Shown one piece after another: positions 1 to 5,726 of a stretch of 6,426 nt of DNA. Below the pieces are notes generated by a model. That model did no database searches and was not told the origin of the DNA. It was given only the letters and a program-made list of their open reading frames with translations. The stretch covers positions 1 through 6,426 of the forward strand of contig JAUUYO010000193.1 of NCBI GenBank assembly GCA_030590405.1, in the 5' to 3' direction. This DNA is from Kangiellaceae bacterium. Lineage in GTDB: Bacteria; Pseudomonadota; Gammaproteobacteria; Enterobacterales; Kangiellaceae. Each line of letters starts with the position of its first letter. The first letter of the stretch is position 1. Position numbers and translations under genes: made by a program.

Positions 1-95
1 AAATAGCTGCGGCCGTTGGCTTTTTGGCTTCATCAGGTGCCGATTATATTACTGGAGAAACCATCCATGTGAATGGTGGGATGCACATGGCTTAG
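1..95 (+). CDS. fabG: 3-oxoacyl-ACP reductase FabG, C-terminal end (partial at the window start)
   Basis: This is the last 30 codons and stop of a gene entering from the left; the reading frame begins at base 3. The translation contains FLASSGADYITGETIHVNGG and ends GMHMA. That is the characteristic C-terminus of FabG, a short-chain dehydrogenase/reductase, where ITGxxxxVNGG closes the Rossmann domain. FabG is the cytosolic NADPH-dependent enzyme that reduces 3-oxoacyl-ACP to 3-hydroxyacyl-ACP in each elongation cycle. The catalytic Ser-Tyr-Lys residues lie outside the window. Other SDR proteins share this tail, but position directly before acpP and fabF makes FabG by far the best call. Confidence 0.93.
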   Translation, partial: IAAAVGFLASSGADYITGETIHVNGGMHMA

Positions 96-141
96 TTGAG
101 GTTACGCTGTTGTTAACATTTAATAACAATTAAAAGACTGC

Positions 142-182
142 CCCTAATAGGTGATATAAAGAATTAGTCCTTTATTTTAGGG
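142..182 (+). other. Possible two-part AT-rich hairpin downstream of fabG
   Basis: An outer pair CCCTAA (142-147) / TTAGGG (177-182) encloses an inner pair ATAAAG (156-161) / CTTTAT (170-175) with an 8-nt loop. The two stems are separated by an asymmetric bulge of eight bases on one side and one on the other. No U-run follows the outer stem, so it is not a convincing intrinsic terminator. It could be a weak 3'-end or processing structure for fabG mRNA, or chance in AT-rich DNA. Confidence 0.25.
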
Positions 183-210
183 TCAAATTTGTGTTTAATA
201 GCGTCTAGTT

Positions 211-239
211 TTTACATTTGGTGTAATTTGATTGATTAT
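211..239 (+). promoter_or_regulatory. Candidate upstream sigma70-type promoter for acpP
   Basis: TTTACA (211-216, 5/6 to the -35 consensus) and GATTAT (234-239, 4/6 to the -10 consensus) are separated by 17 bp. It would give a leader of about 120 nt before acpP. It is the alternative to the extended -10 promoter closer to the gene. The region is AT-rich, so chance matches are likely. Confidence 0.3.
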
Positions 240-256
240 TTAGCTAATAGCGGTCA

Positions 257-277
257 TTTTGTGGTCAGACCATAAAA
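257..277. promoter_or_regulatory. Operator-like palindrome upstream of acpP (FadR/GntR-type core)
   Basis: TGGTCAGACCA (262-272) is a perfect inverted repeat around a central A. It extends to 21 bp with TTTT on the left and AAAA on the right, with only one pair (261/273) not complementary. FadR of E. coli recognises sites with a TGGTCnGACCA-type core, and related GntR regulators use similar TGGTnnnACCA sites. The palindrome sits between and over the boxes of the candidate acpP promoter, which would suit repression. A further GGTCA at 252-256 repeats the left half-site 11 bp upstream. The sequence symmetry is seen; the regulator is inferred. Confidence 0.5.
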
Positions 278-288
278 TTTGTTAGAAT
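259..288 (+). promoter_or_regulatory. Candidate acpP promoter (extended -10)
   Basis: TAGAAT (283-288) matches the -10 consensus at 5/6 and is preceded by TG one base upstream (280-281), giving an extended -10. A weak -35, TTGTGG (259-264), lies 18 bp upstream. Initiation would be near base 295, leaving a leader of about 75 nt. A promoter here fits the long fabG-acpP gap and the need for very high ACP expression independent of fabG. Confidence 0.45.
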
Positions 289-330
289 TGCCACTTGCAA
301 CTTTAAATAAAATCAATAAACTACACGTCT

Positions 331-342
331 CAGCATATGCTG
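331..342 (+). other. Perfect 12-bp palindrome in the acpP leader
   Basis: CAGCATATGCTG is self-complementary and lies ten bases before the acpP Shine-Dalgarno. In RNA it could form a short CAGC/GCTG stem with an ATAT loop, with ACA (323-325) and TGT (343-345) adding pairs beyond a bulge. It could tune translation or stability, or be chance: a perfect 12-bp palindrome is expected about once or twice in a window of this size. Confidence 0.25.
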
Positions 343-352
343 TGTTAATTTA

Positions 353-358
353 AGAGGA
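353..358 (+). promoter_or_regulatory. Shine-Dalgarno of acpP
   Basis: AGAGGA lies 11 bases before the ATG at 370. It is the clearest Shine-Dalgarno in the window, in keeping with the abundance of acyl carrier protein, and it supports this start codon. Confidence 0.7.
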
Positions 359-369
359 ATATTTAAATC

Positions 370-612
370 ATGAGTACTATAGAAGAACGTGTAAAAAAGA
401 TCGTTATTGAGCAACTGGGCGTTAAAGAAGACGAAGTAACTTTAGAAGCATCTTTTGTTGACGATCTCGGAGCAGATTCTTTAGATACCGTTGAGTTGGT
501 AATGCTTCTTGAAGAAGAATTCGATACAGAGATCCCTGATGACGAAGCTGAAAAAATCAATACTGTTCAAGCAGCAGTTGATTATGTGAAGGCAAACGTC
601 GAAGGCGCTTAG
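370..612 (+). CDS. acpP: Acyl carrier protein
   Basis: An 80-residue, strongly acidic protein close to the family's usual length (78 in E. coli). It carries the growing acyl chain as a thioester on a 4'-phosphopantetheine arm and delivers it to every enzyme of cytosolic type II fatty acid synthesis; it also serves lipid A and phospholipid acyltransferases. The DSL attachment motif is present (D36-S37-L38) and S37 is the modified serine, the same position as in E. coli counted with Met1. The helix II recognition region after it (DTVELVMLLEEEF) is rich in Glu, as expected for partner binding. The start is set by the AGAGGA site at 353-358. It lies between fabG and fabF, but the 274-base upstream gap and downstream terminator suggest an abundant transcript of its own. 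Confidence 0.98.
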   Translation: MSTIEERVKKIVIEQLGVKEDEVTLEASFVDDLGADSLDTVELVMLLEEEFDTEIPDDEAEKINTVQAAVDYVKANVEGA

Positions 613-617
613 TCAAA

Positions 618-643
618 AGTGATAGTCCGAAGGGACAATCACT
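618..643 (+). other. Strong hairpin just after the acpP stop
   Basis: AGTGATAGTCC (618-628) pairs with GGACAATCACT (633-643) with one A-A mismatch and a four-base GAAG loop. It starts six bases after the acpP stop codon. No U-tract follows, so it is more likely a 3'-end stabiliser or pause element than a stand-alone intrinsic terminator. Confidence 0.6.
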
Positions 644-662
644 ATCAAGTTCATTAGAACTT

Positions 663-701
663 AAAAAAGCTGTAGCAGGTTAAATCTGATACGGCTTTTT
701 T
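663..701 (+). terminator. Rho-independent terminator after acpP
   Basis: AAAAAAGCTGTA (663-674) pairs along its full length, with one G-U pair, with TACGGCTTTTTT (690-701) around a 15-base loop. The stem runs into a T6 tract. The A-rich left arm allows partial termination in both directions. It would set the 3' end of a short, abundant acpP mRNA and leave fabF to read-through or to its own promoter. I see no strong promoter boxes between 702 and 798. Confidence 0.72.
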
Positions 702-705
702 ATTG

Positions 706-724
706 CCTGCCCCAGAGAGGCAGG
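706..724 (+). other. GC-rich hairpin before fabF
   Basis: CCTGCC (706-711) pairs perfectly with GGCAGG (719-724) around a seven-base loop. CCTGC (706-710) could instead pair with GCAGG (675-679) in the loop of the preceding terminator, so the two folds compete. No T-run follows. Confidence 0.45.
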
Positions 725-798
725 GAAGGTGGTATGGCTATTGTCAGGTAGATTAGCTAGAAAATTTGGAACGATCAATTAACATACTGGAATAGAAA

Positions 799-2040
799 AT
801 GAAAAATAGAGTCGTAGTAACAGGTTTGGGTATGCTTAGCCCTATAGGCAATGACATAAAGTCATCTTGGCAGGCGATTTTAGCTGGAAAGAGTGGTGTT
901 GTCGAAATCGAATCTTTTAAGGAAATTGGTTTACCCACTCATTTTGCTGCGCCTGTAAAAGACTTTGATGTTGAACTCTATATGCCTAAAAAGGATGCCA
1001 GGAAATTTGATAAATTCATCCAGTATGGTGTGGCTGCTGCATCTCAGGCAATTAAAGATTCCGGGTTAACCATTGATGAATCGAATGCTGAAAGAGTTGG
1101 GGTGTGTTTGGCTGCAGGCATTGGCGGCATGCCACTGATCGAAGAAAATCATAAAAAATTACTCGATCGCGGCCCAAGAAGGGTTTCTCCGTTTTATATT
1201 CCAGGCTCAATTATCAATATGGTTGCAGGTCAGGTCTCCATTATGTATGGCCTTAAGGGACCCAACATCTCAATCGTCACGGCCTGTACCACAGGTGTTC
1301 ACAATCTTGGTCATGCTGCTCGTATGATCGCTTACGGCGATGCCGATGTAATGATCGCTGGCGGTTCAGAAATGACCACAACCCCATTGACCATGGCCGG
1401 ATTTTCTTCGGCGAAAGCGCTTTCAACCCGCAACGATTCTCCGCAAACGGCTAGCCGCCCCTGGGATAAAGATCGAGACGGTTTTGTTTTAGGCGAAGGT
1501 GCAGGCGTGATGGTTTTAGAATCTTTAGAAAGTGCCAAAGCAAGAGGCGCAGAGATTTACGCTGAATTAACCGGGTTCGGAATGTCTGGCGATGCTTACC
1601 ATATGACTTCGCCGCCTGAAAATGGCGAAGGCGGTGCATCGGCAATGAAAAATGCGCTAAATGATGCCAAGGTTAATCCAGATGAGGTTGCCTATGTTAA
1701 TGCTCATGGAACATCCACGCCTGTGGGGGATCTTGCTGAAACTTGTGCGGCTAAGACCATTTTTGGTGATCATGCAAAACAACTTAAGATGAGTTCAACT
1801 AAATCGATGACGGGTCACCTGCTCGGCGCTGCTGGGAGTGTTGAAGCGATCTTTACAGTATTAGCCTTGAGGGGGCAGGTGGCACCACCAACGATTAATC
1901 TGGAAAACCCAAGTAAAGGTTGCGATCTAAATTATGTGGCCAATGAGGCGCAACAGACCAATATGAAACATGCATTATGTAACTCGTTTGGGTTTGGCGG
2001 AACTAACGGTTCCTTGTTGTTTTCGATATTTAGCGAATAA
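799..2040 (+). CDS. fabF: 3-oxoacyl-ACP synthase II (KAS II)
   Basis: A 413-residue protein, exactly the length of E. coli FabF. It condenses malonyl-ACP with acyl-ACP in fatty acid elongation and in E. coli extends palmitoleate to cis-vaccenate, controlling membrane fluidity. The N-terminus VVVTGLGMLSPIGN is typical of the thiolase fold. The catalytic triad is complete and at the E. coli positions: C163 in TACTTGVHN, H303 in NAHGTSTPVGD and H340 in STKSMTGHLLGAAG, with K335 in the same motif. The C-terminus has the glycine-rich NSFGFGGTNGS loop. The start has a modest TGGA-type site (788-791) at good spacing, and the N-terminus aligns with the family. It is separated from acpP by 186 bases containing a terminator, and pabC follows after 52 bases. 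FabB is a relative, but length, motifs and position after acpP favour FabF. Confidence 0.98.
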   Translation: MKNRVVVTGLGMLSPIGNDIKSSWQAILAGKSGVVEIESFKEIGLPTHFAAPVKDFDVELYMPKKDARKFDKFIQYGVAAASQAIKDSGLTIDESNAERVGVCLAAGIGGMPLIEENHKKLLDRGPRRVSPFYIPGSIINMVAGQVSIMYGLKGPNISIVTACTTGVHNLGHAARMIAYGDADVMIAGGSEMTTTPLTMAGFSSAKALSTRNDSPQTASRPWDKDRDGFVLGEGAGVMVLESLESAKARGAEIYAELTGFGMSGDAYHMTSPPENGEGGASAMKNALNDAKVNPDEVAYVNAHGTSTPVGDLAETCAAKTIFGDHAKQLKMSSTKSMTGHLLGAAGSVEAIFTVLALRGQVAPPTINLENPSKGCDLNYVANEAQQTNMKHALCNSFGFGGTNGSLLFSIFSE

Positions 2041-2092
2041 CAAGAACACACAATAAAACCTTGTTTAATATCAGGCACTCTGGAAAGCTTAG

Positions 2093-2890
2093 ATGCACAT
2101 AGCAGTCATCAACCAAATAGACAAAGATCAAAATCCCTTGCCCACATTGGAACGGGCGAGTTTGTTTGGCGATGGCTTCTTTACCACTGGGATTATTCAA
2201 GACTCTCAATTTTGCCACCAGCAACGACATTTTAAACGATTGCGCATGTCAGCTGATCGACTTTTATTTACGGGCCTGGATCTTAGCCAATTACAAGACA
2301 GACTAAAACAACTGGTTAGCCAGATTGAAAGCGCCGCAATCCGCATTAGCATTGCTCGTCAGCAGCAACAAAGAGGTTATGCGATTGCAGCTGATGCAAA
2401 AACCGTCTGCACAATCCTACTTTCAAAATTGCCTGCTCTACCCTGTGACTACTGCCAGCTGATTGATGCCAAAACAGTGATTTCCTGTAACCCCACTTTA
2501 GCGGGGATCAAACATATAAACCGCCTGGACTCAGTTTTAGCGGCTAGCGAAATATCCAGTATTAATCAGGAGGCACTGATGTATCACGGTGATTTAGTCA
2601 TTTGCGGTAGTAAGAGTAATTTGTTTGTCAGATTAAACGGCGTATGGTTAACGCCTAAGCTATCAAACTGCGGTATTGAGGGAATTACCCGAGATAGGAC
2701 CATCGAGATGTTAAACCAACAAAATATTCAATACAGCATTAGCGACATTCATCGCTCAGATTTAACCGATGTTGATGCCGCTTTTGTAACTAATAGTTTG
2801 ACAGGCATCTGGCCGGTAAAATCAATTAATGATCGATTGGTCAAGCTTGAAAATAGCAACTATATTAGGAAGTTGGTAACAAGAATATGA
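2093..2890 (+). CDS. pabC: Aminodeoxychorismate lyase (4-amino-4-deoxychorismate lyase)
   Basis: A 265-residue fold-type IV PLP enzyme (E. coli PabC has 269). It cleaves 4-amino-4-deoxychorismate into p-aminobenzoate and pyruvate, the last step before p-aminobenzoate enters folate synthesis in the cytosol. Family motifs appear in order: FGDGFFTTG (25-33), an arginine- and glycine-containing QRGYAIA loop (about 93-99), and IKHINRLDSVLAA with K140 as the predicted Schiff-base lysine. The C-terminal half has SKSNLF, TPKLSNCGIEGITR and VTNSLTGIWPV. Branched-chain and D-amino-acid aminotransferases share the fold, but the KHxNRL motif and location between fabF and mltG identify PabC. The ATG is preceded by TGGAAAG (2081-2087). 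It follows fabF by 52 bases and overlaps mltG by four. Confidence 0.94.
   Translation: MHIAVINQIDKDQNPLPTLERASLFGDGFFTTGIIQDSQFCHQQRHFKRLRMSADRLLFTGLDLSQLQDRLKQLVSQIESAAIRISIARQQQQRGYAIAADAKTVCTILLSKLPALPCDYCQLIDAKTVISCNPTLAGIKHINRLDSVLAASEISSINQEALMYHGDLVICGSKSNLFVRLNGVWLTPKLSNCGIEGITRDRTIEMLNQQNIQYSISDIHRSDLTDVDAAFVTNSLTGIWPVKSINDRLVKLENSNYIRKLVTRI
2887..2890 (+). promoter_or_regulatory. ATGA stop/start overlap of pabC and mltG
   Basis: The pabC TGA (2888-2890) lies inside the ATGA that begins mltG. The best AGGAAG match (2867-2872) is 14 bases before the ATG, rather far for a normal site. mltG translation is therefore probably coupled to termination on pabC. The next in-frame ATG (codon 15, base 2929) has no better site. 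Confidence 0.65.
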
Positions 2891-3945
2891 AATTAAGCGG
2901 CTTTTCAACTTTTTTAAAACCTGTTCTTATGCTGTTAAAGACCAAACGTCTGTTTTTTGGTACGCTGACGCTTTTGATTTTTTTGGCAAGCTATTGGTTT
3001 TGGTTAGATTATCGTGATTTTGTCAAACAACCGATTTACATCTCTGAATCAGAGCGCTCGTTAATTCTGGCTCCAGGGAGCGGCATTAACAAGTTGGCAA
3101 GTCAATTACAGGCTAAGGGGCTGATCAAACATCGTTACTACTTAAAGTTACTGGCTAAAATTAATCCTAGCTTCAGTCAATTAAAAGCTGGCGAATATAG
3201 ACTCAAGGCCAGCATGACGCCTGAGCAGTTATTGACTCAGTTAAGTATGGGGCGGGTGATCCAGTACGCATTTACAATTATCGAAGGACAAACAGCCTTT
3301 GAAATACTCAACAATCTTCATTCCGAAACGCGTTTGACTCCGCTCAAACCTTCGGAGCCTCGCGAATTGTTACCTGTCCTGCAGATCGACTCTCTGAAAT
3401 TAGAAGGTTGGTTTTATCCTGAAACTTATTATTTTACCAAGGGTGATTCGGCATTATCGGTTATCCAACGTGCCACCAAAGAAATGCAGCAAGTGCTACA
3501 ACAGGAATGGCAACAACGAGGATTAGATTTGCCTTATGATTCGGCCTATCAAGCGTTAATCATGGCTTCCATTATAGAAAAAGAAACCGGTATTGCTTCA
3601 GAAAGGTCTCAAATTGCTGGTGTATTTGTCAGGCGTTTGCAGAAGAAAATGCGTTTGCAGACTGATCCAACCATTATTTATGGCATTGGTCCTGAGTTTA
3701 ATGGTGATATAACCTGGAGAGATAAAAGGACCGCTACGGCATATAATACTTATATTATCAAAGGACTACCGCCAACGCCGATTGCTATGCCGAGTGGAGA
3801 GTCAATCCATGCAGCGCTACATCCCGATGGAGGGAATTCGCTCTATTTTGTCGCGGATGGAACTGGTGGACACTATTTTAGTGAAACTTATGCGGAGCAC
3901 CAACAGGCTGTTAAAAGAATGCTGGCTCGAAATAAAAAAAACTGA
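2887..3945 (+). CDS. mltG: Endolytic peptidoglycan transglycosylase MltG (YceG family)
   Basis: A 352-residue inner-membrane protein (E. coli MltG has 340). It cuts glycan strands internally near the membrane, leaving a 1,6-anhydro-MurNAc end, and is thought to set glycan chain length. A cytosolic N-terminus of about 20 residues with several Lys/Arg precedes one membrane segment (about 22-40, rich in Leu, Phe and Trp). The rest lies in the periplasm: a LysM-like region (about 45-120, including the GSGINKLASQLQAKGLI stretch) and the YceG catalytic domain. The signature ASIIEKETGIASER contains the predicted catalytic E231, matching E218 of E. coli; further family blocks are MRLQTDPTIIYG, TAYNTYIIKGLPPTPIAMP and YFVADGTGGHYF. 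It overlaps pabC by four bases. The N-terminus is slightly longer than in E. coli, and codon 15 is a less likely alternative start. Confidence 0.95.
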   Translation: MKLSGFSTFLKPVLMLLKTKRLFFGTLTLLIFLASYWFWLDYRDFVKQPIYISESERSLILAPGSGINKLASQLQAKGLIKHRYYLKLLAKINPSFSQLKAGEYRLKASMTPEQLLTQLSMGRVIQYAFTIIEGQTAFEILNNLHSETRLTPLKPSEPRELLPVLQIDSLKLEGWFYPETYYFTKGDSALSVIQRATKEMQQVLQQEWQQRGLDLPYDSAYQALIMASIIEKETGIASERSQIAGVFVRRLQKKMRLQTDPTIIYGIGPEFNGDITWRDKRTATAYNTYIIKGLPPTPIAMPSGESIHAALHPDGGNSLYFVADGTGGHYFSETYAEHQQAVKRMLARNKKN

Positions 3946-3951
3946 ATCGGA

Positions 3952-3980
3952 GCTTGTTGATTTATGAAAGATCAACAAGC
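3952..3980 (+). other. Perfect 10-bp inverted repeat after mltG
   Basis: GCTTGTTGAT (3952-3961) and ATCAACAAGC (3971-3980) pair perfectly around a nine-base loop, seven bases after the mltG stop. The GG before and CC after could lengthen the stem past a bulged A. No T-run follows, so it is not a textbook intrinsic terminator, but its position suggests a 3'-end or transcript-processing element. Confidence 0.55.
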
Positions 3981-3990
3981 CCTGAACTAA

Positions 3991-4012
3991 CGAATAGATT
4001 TTAATCTATTCG
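3991..4012 (+). other. Second inverted repeat between mltG and tmk
   Basis: CGAATAGATT (3991-4000) and AATCTATTCG (4003-4012) are perfectly complementary; as RNA it would form a 9-bp stem with a four-base loop. Only ACATTTTA follows, so it is a weak terminator at best. Its right arm overlaps the -35 box of the candidate tmk promoter, so it could also be an operator. Confidence 0.5.
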
Positions 4013-4039
4013 ACATTTTATCGGTTAATAACGTAAAAT
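4010..4039 (+). promoter_or_regulatory. Candidate promoter for tmk-holB-pilZ-tatD
   Basis: TCGACA (4010-4015, 5/6 to -35) and TAAAAT (4034-4039, 5/6 to -10) are 18 bp apart. Transcription would start near 4046, giving a leader of about 27 nt. It lies in the longest gap between mltG and tmk, downstream of two hairpins, which fits a new transcription unit. Confidence 0.5.
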
Positions 4040-4072
4040 CCCATTCCAATATAAAGTAAAAAAGATTGACTT

Positions 4073-4705
4073 ATGAACAAATCCAAAGGCATGTTTATTT
4101 CACTTGAAGGCAGTGAGGGTGTCGGCAAAACGACTAGTCTCAAGTTTGTGCAAAATTATATCGAATCTTTAGGCCATAAAGTTTTGCTGACCCGTGAGCC
4201 GGGTGGAACGCCAATGGCGGAAGAGTTAAGAAATATTTTGCTATCCGAACGAGAAGAAAAAGTCGAAGCCGACACCGAGCTTTTATTGATGTTTGCTGCC
4301 CGCTGTCAACATGTAAATCAGGTGATCAAACCTGCGCTGGAACAAGGCACTTCGGTCATTTGCGATCGCTTTGTTGATGCCAGTTATGCCTATCAGGGGG
4401 GAGGAAGAGGTTTAGATTTTTCTCGCATTCAACAATTAGAAGAGTGGTGTCTGGACGGGTTTAAACCTGACTTGACCTTGCTGCTGGATATGTCGGTGGA
4501 AGAGGGCATTGCTCGGACTAAAAAACGCGGTAAAGCCGATCGGTTTGAAACAGAAAAGATGGCGTTTTATGAAAAGATACGGGCCGCCTACTTACTGCGG
4601 GCAGAGCAAAATCCTCAACGTATGGCTGTGATTGATGCTGCGCCAGACATTTCACAAGTTCAAACTTCGTTAAAATCAGTCCTCGAACAAACCTATAATC
4701 AATAA
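4073..4705 (+). CDS. tmk: Thymidylate kinase
   Basis: A 210-residue cytosolic P-loop kinase (E. coli Tmk has 213). It phosphorylates dTMP to dTDP with ATP, an essential step towards dTTP. The P-loop GSEGVGKTT lies at residues 13-21; REPGGT (41-46) and DRFVDASYAYQG (98-109, D98-R99) are the dTMP-binding motifs. The LID segment RTKKRGKADRF (148-158) carries several Arg/Lys, the arrangement described for E. coli-type (type II) enzymes in which the LID rather than the P-loop supplies basic residues. The start at 4073 gives six residues before MFISLEG; the ATG at codon 7 is possible but would leave an unusually short N-terminus. The Shine-Dalgarno is weak. The stop is one base before holB. Confidence 0.97.
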   Translation: MNKSKGMFISLEGSEGVGKTTSLKFVQNYIESLGHKVLLTREPGGTPMAEELRNILLSEREEKVEADTELLLMFAARCQHVNQVIKPALEQGTSVICDRFVDASYAYQGGGRGLDFSRIQQLEEWCLDGFKPDLTLLLDMSVEEGIARTKKRGKADRFETEKMAFYEKIRAAYLLRAEQNPQRMAVIDAAPDISQVQTSLKSVLEQTYNQ

Positions 4706-4706
4706 T

Positions 4707-5702
4707 ATGAGCAATCAAGAGCAACAATATTTCTGGTTAGAAGAAGTATTTCAGCGGATCAAGAAATCATTTGACGCGGATAAGCTGCCACACGGTTTGC
4801 TGGTGGTTGCCCCGGAGCAATCAGGGAAAAAATCATTTGCCACCAACCTGGCTAAATCAATCCTTTGCCAAGCATCGGCGCAGCAATTAAATAAGGCTTG
4901 CGGGCAGTGTAAAAGTTGCTTATTAGTTAACGCCGACAGTCATCCTGATTTATCTCAGGTCGATTGTCTGACCGATAACAAGGGCAAACAGAAAAAATCC
5001 ATTGGTATCGATCAAATCAGGCAGTTAACTAATAAACTAGTGGAGACCTCCCAGTTAAATGGTTGGCGGATCGCAATCGTTATGTCGGTGGAAAAAATGA
5101 CTCGGGGCGCGTTTAATGCCATTTTAAAAACGCTGGAAGAGCCGGGAGATAATACACTGGTGTTGATGTTAGCCAGTAGTCTGCAACAAGTGCCTGCAAC
5201 AATTAAAAGTCGTTGTCAGTTATTGCGATTAAAGCTTGTTGATCAACAACTTTCTTGCTGGCTGATGGAAGCAGCTCACTGCAATGAGTCCGAAGCGTTC
5301 GACGCGCTCAATCAATGTCAGTTTGCGCCTTTTGCAGCGCTTAACTTTATTCAAGAGGGAACAGGCTTGCGATATCAACAGCTTAACCAGAGCCTTGACG
5401 CTATTTTAGCCACTCAACTCACCCCAACTGAATTTTTATCGGAATATACTGAGTTGGAGGAGTTGCTTTGGCTCCAGATTGCCAAATATTTCCAAAATGT
5501 CCAGCTATCTATACTAAACTCTAATCAAGAGATTTATGCGAAGGTGCCTGCCTCTTTAGCGAGTCAACTATATTTTGAATTAGTCGAATATAATCGCGCC
5601 CAATGTGCAGGTAGTAATTTGCAAAGTAGCCTGCAATTAGAAGCAATTTTAATACAATGGTTTGAATTAGGTAGAAAAATAGTCCATTATTCAGCTAGAT
5701 AA
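4707..5702 (+). CDS. holB: DNA polymerase III delta' subunit (clamp loader)
   Basis: A 331-residue protein (E. coli delta' has 334). Delta' is the rigid stator of the clamp loader that opens the beta sliding clamp and places it on primed DNA. The AAA+ module has a degenerate P-loop (APEQSGKKS, 35-43) lacking the first Gly and the final GK[S/T], in line with E. coli delta', which does not bind ATP. A four-cysteine zinc site (C54, C65, C68, C71) is followed by SHPDL. Then come an IGIDQIRQL block, LKTLEEP, and the SRC motif (S168-R169-C170) through which delta' contributes an arginine to the neighbouring subunit's ATP site. DnaX shares several motifs but has an intact P-loop and is much longer. 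Only one base separates it from tmk and no Shine-Dalgarno is evident, so translation is probably coupled. Confidence 0.95.
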   Translation: MSNQEQQYFWLEEVFQRIKKSFDADKLPHGLLVVAPEQSGKKSFATNLAKSILCQASAQQLNKACGQCKSCLLVNADSHPDLSQVDCLTDNKGKQKKSIGIDQIRQLTNKLVETSQLNGWRIAIVMSVEKMTRGAFNAILKTLEEPGDNTLVLMLASSLQQVPATIKSRCQLLRLKLVDQQLSCWLMEAAHCNESEAFDALNQCQFAPFAALNFIQEGTGLRYQQLNQSLDAILATQLTPTEFLSEYTELEELLWLQIAKYFQNVQLSILNSNQEIYAKVPASLASQLYFELVEYNRAQCAGSNLQSSLQLEAILIQWFELGRKIVHYSAR

Positions 5703-5726
5703 CTCACAAAGAAGAATATTCACTTT

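Noticed and set aside
110..129. TTGTTA / TAACAA inverted repeat after fabG as a terminator
   Set aside because: Six weak A/T-rich pairs with no T-tract; expected by chance in such AT-rich DNA.
363..560. Minus-strand open frame antisense to acpP
   Set aside because: It is serine-rich low-complexity translation of the opposite strand of acpP, has no recognisable domain or ribosome site, and acpP is certain.
741..769. TTGTCA at 741-746 as the -35 of a fabF promoter
   Set aside because: No acceptable -10 occurs 16-18 bp downstream; TAGAAA at 758-763 is only 11 bp away.
1332..1645. Two overlapping minus-strand open frames inside fabF
   Set aside because: They lie entirely within the strongly conserved fabF coding sequence and show no family resemblance.
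2039..2065. AACAAG / CTTGTT inverted repeat across the fabF stop as a terminator
   Set aside because: Only six AT-rich pairs around a 15-base loop with no T-run; pabC follows closely and looks co-transcribed.
3782..3967. Plus-strand open frame overlapping the end of mltG
   Set aside because: It is an out-of-frame reading of the conserved MltG C-terminal region and has no Shine-Dalgarno or recognisable product.
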